This document shows, one piece after another, positions 33,537-41,607 of a stretch of DNA of 64,000 nucleotides. Numbering within the stretch: position 1 is the first letter of the stretch; the number at the start of each line of letters is the position of its first letter. Source of the DNA: Streptomyces sp. NBC_00285 (GTDB lineage: Bacteria; Actinomycetota; Actinomycetes; Streptomycetales; Streptomycetaceae); the NCBI RefSeq assembly GCF_036174265.1, contig NZ_CP108055.1, positions 5,766,001 to 5,830,000 on the forward strand. Direction: 5' to 3'. A program made the translations under genes and the position numbers. The notes beneath the pieces are model-generated. The model had not been told where the DNA came from. It saw nothing but the letters and a program-made list of their open reading frames with translations, and did not search any database.

Positions 33537-34766
33537 ATGGTCATGCAGCTCCGGTACTCCTTCCGCCTGTACCCGGACACCGGCCAACAGCAGGCCTTGG
33601 CGAGGGCGTTCGGGTGCGCCCGTGTCGTGTTCAACGACGCGGTCCGCGCCCGTGAGGAGGCCAGAAGGGCCGAGCTGCCGTTCCCCAAGGCCGCAGAGCT
33701 GTCGAAGAGGCTGATCACCGAGGCGAAACAGACCGTGGAGCGGTCCTGGCTGGGCGAGGTCTCCGCGGTGGTGCTCCAGCAGTCCCTGCGGGACGCCGAG
33801 AGCGCCTACCGCAACTTCTTCGCCTCCCTCAAGGGCACCCGCAGGGGCCCGAAACTGGGTGCACCCCGGTTCAAGTCCCGCAAGGACAACCGGCAGGCGA
33901 TCCGGTTCACCGCCAACGCCCGCTGGAACATCACCGGCAGCGGCCGTCTGACCCTGCCGAAGATCGGGGCGGTGAAGGTGAAGTGGTCCCGCGCTTTGCC
34001 CACTGCCCCGACCTCGGTCACCGTGGTCAAAGACGCGGCCGGCAGGTACTTCGCGTCCTTCGTCATCGACACCGACCCGCACGCCGACGCCGCCGCGATG
34101 CCGGACACCGACCGGACGGTCGGCATCGACCTGGGCCTGACCCACTTCGCCGTCCTGTCCGACGGCACAAAGATCGACTCCCCGCGGTTTTTGCGCCGGG
34201 CGGAGAAGAAACTGAAGAAGGCCCAGCGGGACCTGTCCCGCAAGCAGAAGGGATCCAGGAACCGGGAGAAAGCCCGCCTGAAGGTCGCCCGCGCCCACGC
34301 ACAGGTTGCCGACGCCCGCCGCGAGTTCCACCATCAACTCTCCACCCAGCTGATCCGCGACAACCAAGCGATCGGCGTGGAGGACCTGGCGGTCAACGGA
34401 CTCGCGCGCACCAGGCTGGCCAAGAGTGTGCATGACGCGGGCTGGTCACAGTTCGTGGCCATACTGGAGTACAAAGCCACCCGGTACGGGCGCACCCTCG
34501 TGAAGATCGGCCGGTTCGAGCCGACCTCCCAGACCTGTTCGGCCTGCGGCGTCAAGGACGGGCCCAAACCCCTGAACATCCGGGAATGGACCTGCGCCGC
34601 GTGCGGCACGGTCCATGACCGGGACCACAATGCCGCGATCAACGTCAAAACGGCCGCCGGACTGGCGGTATCAGCCTGCGGAGCGCCGGTAAGACCAGAA
34701 CCTGTTCTGGCACAGCGCGAAGAAACAGGAAGCCACGGACTCCCGACCGAACCCCGTGCCGCGTAG
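33537..34766 (+). CDS. tnpB: TnpB RNA-guided nuclease of the IS
   Basis: A 409-residue protein (ATG at 33537; a second ATG at 33543 is equally good). The RuvC-like nuclease residues are all present: Asp198 in GIDLGLTHFAV, Glu282 in GVEDLAVNGLA and Asp363 in HDRDHNAAINV. The zinc ribbon is CSAC...CAAC. The N-terminal RYSFRLYPDTGQQQALARAF is the usual opening. Established work on ISDra2 TnpB shows such proteins cut DNA guided by the omega-RNA from the right end; here the gene looks intact although tnpA is damaged. Confidence 0.94.
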   Translation: MVMQLRYSFRLYPDTGQQQALARAFGCARVVFNDAVRAREEARRAELPFPKAAELSKRLITEAKQTVERSWLGEVSAVVLQQSLRDAESAYRNFFASLKGTRRGPKLGAPRFKSRKDNRQAIRFTANARWNITGSGRLTLPKIGAVKVKWSRALPTAPTSVTVVKDAAGRYFASFVIDTDPHADAAAMPDTDRTVGIDLGLTHFAVLSDGTKIDSPRFLRRAEKKLKKAQRDLSRKQKGSRNREKARLKVARAHAQVADARREFHHQLSTQLIRDNQAIGVEDLAVNGLARTRLAKSVHDAGWSQFVAILEYKATRYGRTLVKIGRFEPTSQTCSACGVKDGPKPLNIREWTCAACGTVHDRDHNAAINVKTAAGLAVSACGAPVRPEPVLAQREETGSHGLPTEPRAA

Positions 34767-34845
34767 CGGCACAGGGTTCGACGGGGAAGGCCAGAATCCT
34801 CGGGCTTCAACCCGAGGAGCAAGTCAACGGCTCAGCGTCTTCGAC
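34600..34845 (+). ncRNA. Predicted omega-RNA (reRNA) of TnpB with guide
   Basis: By analogy with ISDra2 and relatives, the 3' part of tnpB plus the right end forms a structured RNA whose last bases lie outside the IS. The scaffold would end at the hairpin 34798-34817 and ...GTCAA, and the guide would begin CGGCTCAGCGTCTTCGAC (34828 on) from the interrupted gene. The 5' boundary is a guess. The target-adjacent motif would be CTAC, the left flank of the IS. Confidence 0.45.
34798..34817 (+). repeat. Right-end hairpin of the IS
   Basis: CCTCGGG-CTTCAA-CCCGAGG, a perfect 7-bp stem ten bases before the right end, as in other IS605-type right ends. It also serves as the last stem of the predicted omega-RNA. 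Confidence 0.8.
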
Positions 34846-35673
34846 TTCGAGCTGGAGCTCGTGCGGGGACAGTGGAAGGTGACCAAGAAGACCGCCCAGA
34901 CCCTCAACCCCAACACGGTCGACGAGGACCCGGAGATCAAGAAGCTCCTGGAGGCCGACCACGAGCTGGTCGTGAAGTACGTCAACACCACCGTCGGCAC
35001 CTGCACCGAGGACCTCTCCGCGGTGGAGTCCTGCTGGAAGGACGTCCCGATCATGGACTTCATCCACCAGGTCCAGATGGACACCGTCAAGGCCGGCCTG
35101 TCGACCGCCGACGCCGCCCTCCCGCTGATCTCGGTCGCCGCGCCCTTCTCCCGCACCGCCGACATCCCCGCGGGCAGCGTCACCATCAAGGACATCGCCG
35201 GGCTCTACATCTACGACAACACCCTGTACGGCAAGAAGCTCACCGGCGCCCAGCTCAAGGACTACCTGGAGTACGCGGCGAAGTACTACCACCAGGTGGC
35301 CGCCGGCACGAAGGTCGACACCGCGACCCTCACCAACGCCAACAGCTTCTGGGACTACATGTACGACACCGCCGCGGGCGTCTCGTACGACATCGACATC
35401 GCGCAGGCGGAGGGTTCGCGGATCAAGAACCTTTCCTACAACGGCACTTCGGTCGCCGACGACCAGGTCTTCGTCGTCGCCGTCAACAACTACCGGGCCA
35501 ACGGCGGCTCCGGCTACCCGCACATCGCGACCGCCGACATCGCCTACAGCTCCACCAACGAGATCCGCCAGCTGATGATCGACTACGTGACGTCGAAGGG
35601 CTCCCTGGACCCCAAGGACTTCGCGGTCACCAACTGGAAGCTGACGCAGGCCGGTACGGCCGTCTTCTCGTAA
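34828..35673 (+). pseudogene. Second 5'-nucleotidase, C-terminal half right of the IS
   Basis: Continues the fragment at 32656 in register: RLSVFDFELELVRGQWKVTK, then the 5'-nucleotidase C domain with IKDIAGLYIYDNTLYGKKLT and NNYRANGGSGYPHIA, ending TQAGTAVFS. Identity to residues 326-606 of the intact copy is high along the whole length, and no further stop or frameshift is seen, which suggests recent inactivation. Confidence 0.9.
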
Positions 35674-35872
35674 GGCCGTTGAGGTTTCACCCACTGAAGG
35701 CGCGATAAGCGCAACCTGTCGGCAGGCCATGCTTATTTCTTCGATATGAGTCGCACACCTCCCAAAAGGGACGTGGTCCGGACGCGCGCGCATTGAACTG
35801 TCAACAATTCTGCTGGTAGTTCTCTCGTTCAGCGCGCGCGTCCAACCCACCCGTCGTCCCCAGGGAGTGTTC

Positions 35873-37135
35873 GTGAGCAGGGAAAGAACCAGTCAGGCGC
35901 GCAAGCGGCGCACATGGCGGGTCGCCGCCGGAGCCGTCGCCGGTGTCGTCCTCGTCGGTGGCGGATTCGTGGCGGCGAACGCCGCGACCACCGGCAACAC
36001 GAAGGCGCCGGCCCACTTCGCGATCGACAGGAAGGCCACCGGCACCGCCGCCGTGGTCAGCGTCGCCAACGCGTTCCTCAACACGCTGGACGCGGACCAG
36101 CAGACGGCCACCGTCCTGGACTTCAGCCAGGCCAACGCGACCGCCTGGTCGAACCTCCCGTGCGCCGGGACCTGCCGCCCCGGCATCGACTTCGGCTCGC
36201 TGAGCGACGCGCAGCTGGCCGCCGCCGAGAGCGTGCTGAAGGTGGCCCTGGGGTCCGGCAAGGACACCGGCTACGACCACGTCATGCAGACCATCCTGGC
36301 CGACGACGTGCTCGCCTCGGCGGAGTCCACCAGCTCCGCCGCCCCGGCGCCGGGCGCGACGGCCACCGACACGGCGACGAGCACGGCCACGGCGACCGAC
36401 ACCGCGTCGAGCACGGCCGCTCCGACCGACGTCCCGACGGGCGCCCCGCCCTCCGGCGGCGGTGGCGGGGGCGGCTTCGCGTACGGCAGCGGCTACTACT
36501 ACCTGGCGTTCCTGGGCACCCCGTCCAGGACCGGCACCTGGCAGCTGCACTTCGGCGGCCACCACCTCGCCGTCAACATCACGTTCAAGAACGGCAAGGT
36601 CGCCGGCGCCAGCCCCTTCTTCAGCGGCATCGAGCCCACCAGCTGGACCGCGGACGACGGCACGACGTACGAGCCGATGGCCGAGTTCCGCAACGGCATG
36701 CTCGGCCTCACCGGCAGCCTGACGACCGAGCAGCTGGCCGCCGCCAAGCTGTCCGAGTCCTTCGGCGACGTGCTCCTCGGCCCGGGCTCCGACGGCGAGT
36801 TCCCGGCGACCAAGGAGGGCCTGAAGGTCAGCGAGCTCTCCCCCAAGCAGCAGAAGCTCGTCCTCGCGGCCATCCACCCCTGGGTCGCGGACGTGGACGA
36901 CGCCACCGCGAAGCAGCTGATGAAGACGTACGCCAAGGAGCTGAAGGACACCTACATCAGCTACTCCGGCGGCACCGGCCTTGACACCAACGGCGACTAC
37001 GTCCGTATCGACGGCCCCCACGTGTGGGTCGAGTTCATCTGCCAGACCGGCGTGGTGTACCGCGACAAGGTCCACTACCACACGGTGTACCGCGACCACA
37101 CCCGCGACTACGGCAGCGAGTTCTCCTTCTCATGA
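35873..37135 (+). CDS. DUF3500 secreted protein
   Basis: A 420-residue protein. The GTG at 35873 is preferred over 35867 because AGGGAG lies five bases before it. A basic N terminus and one hydrophobic segment (VAAGAVAGVVLVGGGFVAANA) make a signal peptide or anchor. DUF3500 covers the rest, with ANATAWSNLP, YYLAFLGTPSRTGTWQLHFG, HHLAVNITFKNGKV and PHVWVEFICQTGVVYRDKVH. An alanine/threonine-rich spacer of about 50 residues splits the domain. The final histidine-rich block suggests metal binding. Its stop overlaps the HupE gene (ATGA). Confidence 0.88.
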   Translation: MSRERTSQARKRRTWRVAAGAVAGVVLVGGGFVAANAATTGNTKAPAHFAIDRKATGTAAVVSVANAFLNTLDADQQTATVLDFSQANATAWSNLPCAGTCRPGIDFGSLSDAQLAAAESVLKVALGSGKDTGYDHVMQTILADDVLASAESTSSAAPAPGATATDTATSTATATDTASSTAAPTDVPTGAPPSGGGGGGGFAYGSGYYYLAFLGTPSRTGTWQLHFGGHHLAVNITFKNGKVAGASPFFSGIEPTSWTADDGTTYEPMAEFRNGMLGLTGSLTTEQLAAAKLSESFGDVLLGPGSDGEFPATKEGLKVSELSPKQQKLVLAAIHPWVADVDDATAKQLMKTYAKELKDTYISYSGGTGLDTNGDYVRIDGPHVWVEFICQTGVVYRDKVHYHTVYRDHTRDYGSEFSFS

Positions 37136-38529
37136 CCGGGCCGCGAAACTGGCTGACCACAGCGCTCCGCTGGGTTGCCGGGATCGCGATCGCGGTACCG
37201 GCGGCGCTCCTTCTCGGGGCGTCGCCGGCCGCCGCGCATCCGATGCCGCACTCGGTGGTGCAGCTCGACGTGTACGAGCACTCGGTCTCCGCCCGTCTGG
37301 AGATCCCCGTCGGCGAGTTCACCCGGGCGAGCGGGATCGACGTGTCCGAGAAGACGCTGACCGCCCGGACCGGGGCCATCCGCGCCTCCTTGGTCGCACA
37401 CATCCATCCGACCGCCACCGACGGCCGGACCTGGCAGGTCACCATCGGCCGCCTCAGCCTGAGCCAAGCGGTCCAGACCGACACCGGCACCTACCGCGAG
37501 CTGGTCGCCCGCGCCGAACTCACCCCGCCGGCCGGGACCGACGTACGCCACTTCACCTTCGGCTACGACGTCATCGTCCACCAAGTCATCACGCACACCG
37601 TGCTGGTGACGGTCCGTCAGGACTGGGCGGCGGGTCAGGTCGACGGCGAGGGCACCACCCAGGTCGGCACGATCCGCGTCGACACCCGGACCATGAAGGT
37701 CCCGGCGCTGAAGGTCGATCTCGGCGCCGGCAGCGCCTGGCGGGGCTTCGTCGCCATGCTCGAACTCGGCGGCGACCACATCCTCACCGGCACCGACCAC
37801 CTGCTGTTCCTGCTCATCCTGCTGCTGCCCGCCCCGCTCGCGGCCAGAGCCGGGCGCTGGGACGGCCTGGTCGGCGCCAGGAGCGCCCTGACCCGCATCG
37901 GCGGCATCACGCTCGCCTTCACCGCCGGTCACTCCATGGCGCTGGCCGCCACCGCGCTGGGCCGTCTGGACATCCCCGGCCGGCCGGTCGAGGCGTTCAT
38001 CGCCGCCAGCATCCTGGTCGGCGCGATCCATGCCGTCCGCCCCCTCTTCCCGGGCAAGGAGGCGTTGGTGGCCGGAGTCTTCGGGCTCGGCCACGGCATG
38101 GCGTTCTCCTTCGTGCTCGCCGAAATGCAGCTGACCACAGGCCAGTTGGTGACCAGCCTCCTCGGCTTCAACCTCGGCATCGAACTCGTCCAGCTCCTGC
38201 TGGTCTGCCTCGCCCTGCCCTCGCTGCTCGTCCTCGCCCGGTTGCGGGTCCAGCCGGTGCTGCGGCTGACCGGCGCGGTGCTCACCGGCACGGCGGCCCT
38301 CGGCTGGCTGGCCGACCGCCTCGGCCTGCCCAACCCGGTCGCCCGGGTCGCCGACAGCGCCGGATCCCACACGACGGTGCTGCTGGCCACTCTGACCGCA
38401 CTGGCCGTGGCAGCTCTGGCCGCGACCGCCTGGACGCAGGTCGTCCGCAGGCAGGCACGGTCCGCCGAGCCGGACGGCACAGCGTCGCGCCCACAAGCCC
38501 CCGCGTCGAAGCTCGCGGGCACGCCCTGA
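37132..38529 (+). CDS. HupE/UreJ-like membrane protein
   Basis: A 465-residue protein. A signal peptide (ALLLGASPAAAHPMPHS) leads to an extracytoplasmic strand-rich domain of about 200 residues, then six or seven membrane helices starting at LELGGDHILTGTDHLLFLLIL. The motifs GTDHLLFLL, LAFTAGHSMAL and FGLGHGMAFSF with their histidines and aspartate are those of the HupE/UreJ family linked to metal uptake. It is coupled to the DUF3500 gene, and this pair probably acts together at the membrane. Confidence 0.9.
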   Translation: MTGPRNWLTTALRWVAGIAIAVPAALLLGASPAAAHPMPHSVVQLDVYEHSVSARLEIPVGEFTRASGIDVSEKTLTARTGAIRASLVAHIHPTATDGRTWQVTIGRLSLSQAVQTDTGTYRELVARAELTPPAGTDVRHFTFGYDVIVHQVITHTVLVTVRQDWAAGQVDGEGTTQVGTIRVDTRTMKVPALKVDLGAGSAWRGFVAMLELGGDHILTGTDHLLFLLILLLPAPLAARAGRWDGLVGARSALTRIGGITLAFTAGHSMALAATALGRLDIPGRPVEAFIAASILVGAIHAVRPLFPGKEALVAGVFGLGHGMAFSFVLAEMQLTTGQLVTSLLGFNLGIELVQLLLVCLALPSLLVLARLRVQPVLRLTGAVLTGTAALGWLADRLGLPNPVARVADSAGSHTTVLLATLTALAVAALAATAWTQVVRRQARSAEPDGTASRPQAPASKLAGTP

Positions 38530-38535
38530 ACGCGA

Positions 38536-38565
38536 CGGGTCCCCGGCCGCCCGGCCGGGGACCCG
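38536..38565. terminator. Bidirectional terminator
   Basis: A perfect 13-bp stem (CGGGTCCCCGGCC / GGCCGGGGACCCG) with a four-base loop between the convergent HupE gene and the small secreted protein gene. Confidence 0.88.
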
Positions 38566-38581
38566 CTCCGTTCATCGGTGC

Positions 38582-38953
38582 TCAGCAGCCGTTCGCCCAG
38601 ATGTGGGAGTCACCTCGGTCGTTGGCCACGCCGTTGTAGCCGACCTCCTGGCCGGGCGCCAGACAGATGGTCATGGGGCCGAGCTGCTTGGCGGAGGCGT
38701 ACACCTTGACGTGGTCCTTGATGCCGGGACCGGAGATGCCGTGGTTCGCCCACGAGGAGTCCTGGTCGGCCATGTTCCCCTCCCACCAGCCGTCGTCGCC
38801 GGTCCACTCGATCTTCTGGCCCTGGAAGTTGGCGTCCGTCCACGCGCAGAAGTTCCCGCTGCCGCAGGACGCCGCCTGGGCCGAGGCCGAGGTGGCGAGG
38901 ACGACTCCGGTGGCGAGCAGTCCGGCGGACAGGACGGCGATGAAGCGCTTCAC
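38582..38953 (-). CDS. Peptidase inhibitor family I36-like secreted protein
   Basis: A 123-residue secreted protein, GTG start with AAGGGA six bases upstream. The signal peptide ends at ASAQA-ASC. The mature part CGSGNFCAWTDANFQGQKIEW resembles the crystallin-like I36 (SMPI) inhibitor fold, with four cysteines in two pairs. The GTG overlaps the stop of the upstream lipoprotein gene. It is the last of three small export genes. Confidence 0.85.
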   Translation of the reverse strand: MKRFIAVLSAGLLATGVVLATSASAQAASCGSGNFCAWTDANFQGQKIEWTGDDGWWEGNMADQDSSWANHGISGPGIKDHVKVYASAKQLGPMTICLAPGQEVGYNGVANDRGDSHIWANGC

Positions 38954-39456
38954 TGGTTTCCCTTCAGGTGGCTGGTGCTCGGGTGGGTACTGCCGCCGCC
39001 CTTCAGCAGGGCGGTCGCTGTGGTGAGGGCGTGGGCGCGCAGCCGCTGCCACTCCGCGAGCTCCGCGTGGTGCGCGGCGCGGACCTCGGCGAGCGGGCGG
39101 CCGGTCCTCGCGGCCTCGGGTTCGAGGTTGTTGACGACGACGGACGTGCGGAACCAGCGGTCCTGGTCGCCGTAGAGCCGCTGTTGGGCTGCCGCGAGAC
39201 AGCCGTCGGTGTGCGCGCGGACCGTGTAGCCGGTGGGCAGCCGGAGCGACAGCTCTGCCTTGCCGGCACCGAACAGGGCGTCGGACACGCGCTGTTGATC
39301 CGACTTCGCGGTGAGGCCCTGTCGGGTCAGACAGTCGTCGGTGAGCTTGCGGGTGGCCGCCTTGACGACGTCGTCGGCGCTGGGCGCCGGGTGGGCCGTG
39401 CAGGCGGTGAGCCAGGTGAGGAGGACGGCCAGGGCCGCCGCCGTACGAGGACGCAT
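38950..39456 (-). CDS. Small lipoprotein
   Basis: A 168-residue protein with a lipoprotein signal (ALAVLLTWLTAC; the lipobox cysteine is about residue 19). The mature part is mostly helical (DDVVKAATRKLTDDCLTRQGL, EARTGRPLAEVRAAHH-like helix near the end) with three further cysteines. No family was recognised. It lies 19 bases after the next upstream gene and overlaps the I36-like gene, so the three are one operon. Confidence 0.78.
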   Translation of the reverse strand: MRPRTAAALAVLLTWLTACTAHPAPSADDVVKAATRKLTDDCLTRQGLTAKSDQQRVSDALFGAGKAELSLRLPTGYTVRAHTDGCLAAAQQRLYGDQDRWFRTSVVVNNLEPEAARTGRPLAEVRAAHHAELAEWQRLRAHALTTATALLKGGGSTHPSTSHLKGNQ

Positions 39457-39475
39457 GGGCGGATCGGTGGGCGGG

Positions 39476-39838
39476 TCAGCCGGCCTCGCAGCCCATCGGG
39501 GTGTCACTGACCCCGTCGAACTTCGTGGCCCAGGCCCAGTTGTCGGAGTAGTCGTCCGGCCGGATCGCCCGGTACAGACATGCGCCGCCGCCCTGGAAGC
39601 TGATCGCGTACACCGTCCCGGACGCGTGCGAGTCGAAGGAGTACGCGTGCCGCTTCACCCGCGGCGCCGCCTCCTTGTACCCCGGCGGCGCGTAGTCCCA
39701 GGCGCCGCCCGGCCCCATCTGCCCCGGCTCCGCCCAGAAGTAGACGTGCCCCGGCGGTACGGCGACCGCGTGGGCGGGCGGGGCGGCGAGCGGCATGAGG
39801 GCAGCGAGGAGGACCGAGATGATCAAGACAGGGCGCAT
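39476..39838 (-). CDS. Small secreted protein, I36-like
   Basis: A 120-residue protein with a signal peptide (LIISVLLAALMPLAAPPAHA). The mature domain GHVYFWAEPGQMGPGGAWDY and the two cysteines in GGACLYRAI and PMGCEAG suggest a small disulfide-bonded beta fold, perhaps distantly related to the I36 protein two genes downstream. It is the first gene of the three-gene export operon. The function is unknown. Confidence 0.75.
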   Translation of the reverse strand: MRPVLIISVLLAALMPLAAPPAHAVAVPPGHVYFWAEPGQMGPGGAWDYAPPGYKEAAPRVKRHAYSFDSHASGTVYAISFQGGGACLYRAIRPDDYSDNWAWATKFDGVSDTPMGCEAG

Positions 39839-39931
39839 GCGCGCTGCATGCCCAGACGATTATGGGCGTATGCGGACATTCACCCGTTCAGCGGATCACC
39901 GCGCGGGCGCTCGTGCCGATGACGCACGAAA

Positions 39932-39975
39932 CCCCGGCGTCCACCGGGCAGTTGGCTGCCGGGTGGACGCCGGGG
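39932..39975 (-). terminator. Terminator of the small membrane protein gene
   Basis: A 20-bp stem with one mismatch and a four-base loop (TTGG), 23 bases past the stop of the minus-strand gene at 39999. Confidence 0.88.
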
Positions 39976-39998
39976 TGTGGTGTTCGAGCCGTGGGACC

Positions 39999-40286
39999 TC
40001 AGGCGGTGGGGTGCGGTCGACGGCCGCTGATGCTCCGGTACGCCGCCCCGAGCACGGCCGCGTTCACCAAGGCCCCGGCGACTATCCCGACCCAGGCGAG
40101 ACCGGTCGGCAGCATCACGAACAGCAGCGACGCCGGGGCGGTGACCAGGAACGCCCAGACACCGGCGAGACTCGCGTCGGCGTGCTCGACGAACAGCGCG
40201 TCCACGCCGACCCAGCCGACGACCGCGGCCACGACGAGCAGATAGCCGAGAGAGAGCGGGTTGAGGAAGGAGCGCGAGCCGGTCAT
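39999..40286 (-). CDS. Small membrane protein (SCO4225-like)
   Basis: A 95-residue protein with three hydrophobic segments (LSLGYLLVVAAVVGWVGVDAL, GVWAFLVTAPASLLFVML, GLAWVGIVAGALVNAAVL) and a basic tail. It resembles small actinobacterial membrane proteins of the SCO4225 type, with no known function. It is transcribed alone and ends at a strong terminator. Confidence 0.72.
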   Translation of the reverse strand: MTGSRSFLNPLSLGYLLVVAAVVGWVGVDALFVEHADASLAGVWAFLVTAPASLLFVMLPTGLAWVGIVAGALVNAAVLGAAYRSISGRRPHPTA

Positions 40287-40367
40287 GTGGACCCCCAGGA
40301 AGTCGTATCGGAGCCTCGGGCCCCGTCTGTGATCCCTACGATGCCGCGCGAGCGGCGTCCGGCGCCT

Positions 40368-40401
40368 GAGTAGCGGTACTCAACCTTCGGGGCCGAGTAC
40401 C
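40368..40401. promoter_or_regulatory. Cluster of GAGTA/TACTC half sites
   Basis: GAGTA-N4-TACTC (40368-40382 region) overlaps GGTACTC-N12-GAGTACC (40376-40401). Three related half sites in 34 bases between divergent genes (starts 40286 and 40495) look like a regulator binding array. Confidence 0.45.
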
Positions 40402-40494
40402 CAGGGGCCCAGTAGCGCGGAGGGATAAATAACGCATATGGGAATACTCTGGGATCGTGCATCGGCGTGTGTCGATCCGGAGAAGGTGAGTGCG

Positions 40495-40788
40495 ATGCGC
40501 GTACTGCTCAAAGTGGTCATGGACACGGAGAAGGCGAACGAGGCCATCAGCCACGGCACCCTGCCGAAGCTGATCGAGGCGTCTCTGGAACAGATCAAGC
40601 CCGAAGCGGCCTACTTCACCGCCGAGGACGGCCAGCGCACCGCGTACCTGTTCTTCGACATGCAGGACAGCTCGCAGATGCCGGTGTTCAGCGAGCCGTT
40701 CTTCATGAACCTGGGCGCGAAGATCAGCTACACCCCGGTGATGAACTACGAGGACGTCCAGAAGGGTCTCTCCCAGCTGGGGCGTTGA
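40495..40788 (+). CDS. Conserved hypothetical protein
   Basis: A 97-residue soluble protein. The start at 40495 fits the natural domain beginning MRVLLKVVMDTEKANEAI; a longer form from 40438 would add 19 unlikely residues. The alternating pattern (LKVVMDTE, AYFTAEDGQRTAYLFFDMQD, AKISYTPVMNYEDV) suggests a ferredoxin-like fold similar to dimeric YCII or DUF3303-type proteins. No function can be assigned. An AT-rich stretch with GATAAATAACGCATAT precedes it and may hold the promoter. Confidence 0.72.
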   Translation: MRVLLKVVMDTEKANEAISHGTLPKLIEASLEQIKPEAAYFTAEDGQRTAYLFFDMQDSSQMPVFSEPFFMNLGAKISYTPVMNYEDVQKGLSQLGR

Positions 40789-40791
40789 CCC

Positions 40792-41442
40792 TCAGCTGAA
40801 GATGATCATCGAGCCCTGGGCGAGGCTCCTCGTCGCCGCCGCGTGCAGCCCCAGCCAGACATGGCGTTCACGGGCGAAGGGGCTGGGGTCGTACGGCGCG
40901 GGCACGGCCGGCTCCTCCAGTTCCGTGGGAGCGCGCGGCGGCTCGGGCGGCGCCGGGGGATTGGCCGGATCGATGCCGATCACCGGGGCCACGATCTCCA
41001 GTTCCCGCAGCAGGGCCTGTGAGGAGCCCAACGGGCCGCCGCCCGCGAGGAGTTCGTCGTTGGCCAGCGGGTGCGGGAAGTCGACGGGGACATACGCACC
41101 CGCGTGGTCGTAGTGCCAGACCAGATGGGACTGCTGGGCCGTCGTCTCGAACATCTCCAGCAACTGCTCGTAGTCGCCGCCGAGTTCGTCGATCGGGGTG
41201 ACCGGGAGCCCGCAGACCTGGAGCAGATAGGCGCGCCGCAGGAAGTGCAGGGCGTCGTAGTCGAAGCCGGCCACCGGGGCGACCTCGCCCGCCAGACCGG
41301 GCATGTACTGGTACACCGGCACCGGCGGCAACCCGGCCTCGGCGAGCACCTTGTTGTATTGCGCGAGTTCCTCGGCGAACGGGTTGTCCGGGGTGTGGCA
41401 CAACACGTCGACGAGAGGCACCAGCCACAGGTCACAGGCCAA
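40792..41442 (-). CDS. Conserved hypothetical protein with TTG start
   Basis: A 216-residue protein. The TTG at 41442 is preferred because GAGGAG lies seven bases upstream and the sequence from ACDLWLVPLVDVLCHTPDNP on looks conserved; the only upstream ATG (41481) lacks a ribosome-binding site. The protein is rich in tyrosine, leucine and proline, with PVPVYQYMPGL, HFLRRAYLLQVCGLP and SHLVWHYDHAGAYVPVDFP. There is a proline/glutamate-rich linker near residue 165. No membrane segment and no known family were seen. Confidence 0.65.
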   Translation of the reverse strand: MACDLWLVPLVDVLCHTPDNPFAEELAQYNKVLAEAGLPPVPVYQYMPGLAGEVAPVAGFDYDALHFLRRAYLLQVCGLPVTPIDELGGDYEQLLEMFETTAQQSHLVWHYDHAGAYVPVDFPHPLANDELLAGGGPLGSSQALLRELEIVAPVIGIDPANPPAPPEPPRAPTELEEPAVPAPYDPSPFARERHVWLGLHAAATRSLAQGSMIIFS

Positions 41443-41607
41443 AGGACAGCTCCTCGAATACTCGCGGTGCGCGGATGTCATCGCACGGTGGTCAAGGCAG
41501 GGTAGTCGGTGGGGCGCCGGGAGGGATCCCGTCGTGGGGGACTCGTATCGCAGTCGTATCGCAGTCGTAGGGACCGGGTGCAGGACCCATACCCGTGCGG
41601 GACGCGC

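Larger units (their letters stand above)
32922..34827. mobile_element. IS200/IS605-type insertion sequence with tnpA and tnpB
   Basis: About 1.9 kb inserted in the second 5'-nucleotidase copy. The broken gene reads GGCTAC at the left and CGGCTCAGC at the right; a CGG shared by both junctions leaves three bases of ambiguity (32922-32925 to 34827-34830). There is no target duplication and no terminal inverted repeat. Divergent tnpA (Y1 transposase) and tnpB lie between subterminal hairpins at 32951-32992 and 34798-34817. Taking the right end as ...GTCAA agrees with the TCAA cleavage site known for IS608, and the left flank CTAC is close to its TTAC target. Confidence 0.88.

Noticed and set aside
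34740..34827. tRNA-like GGGTTCGA sequence at the end of the IS
   Set aside because: No cloverleaf can be built around it; it belongs to the tnpB 3' end and the predicted omega-RNA.
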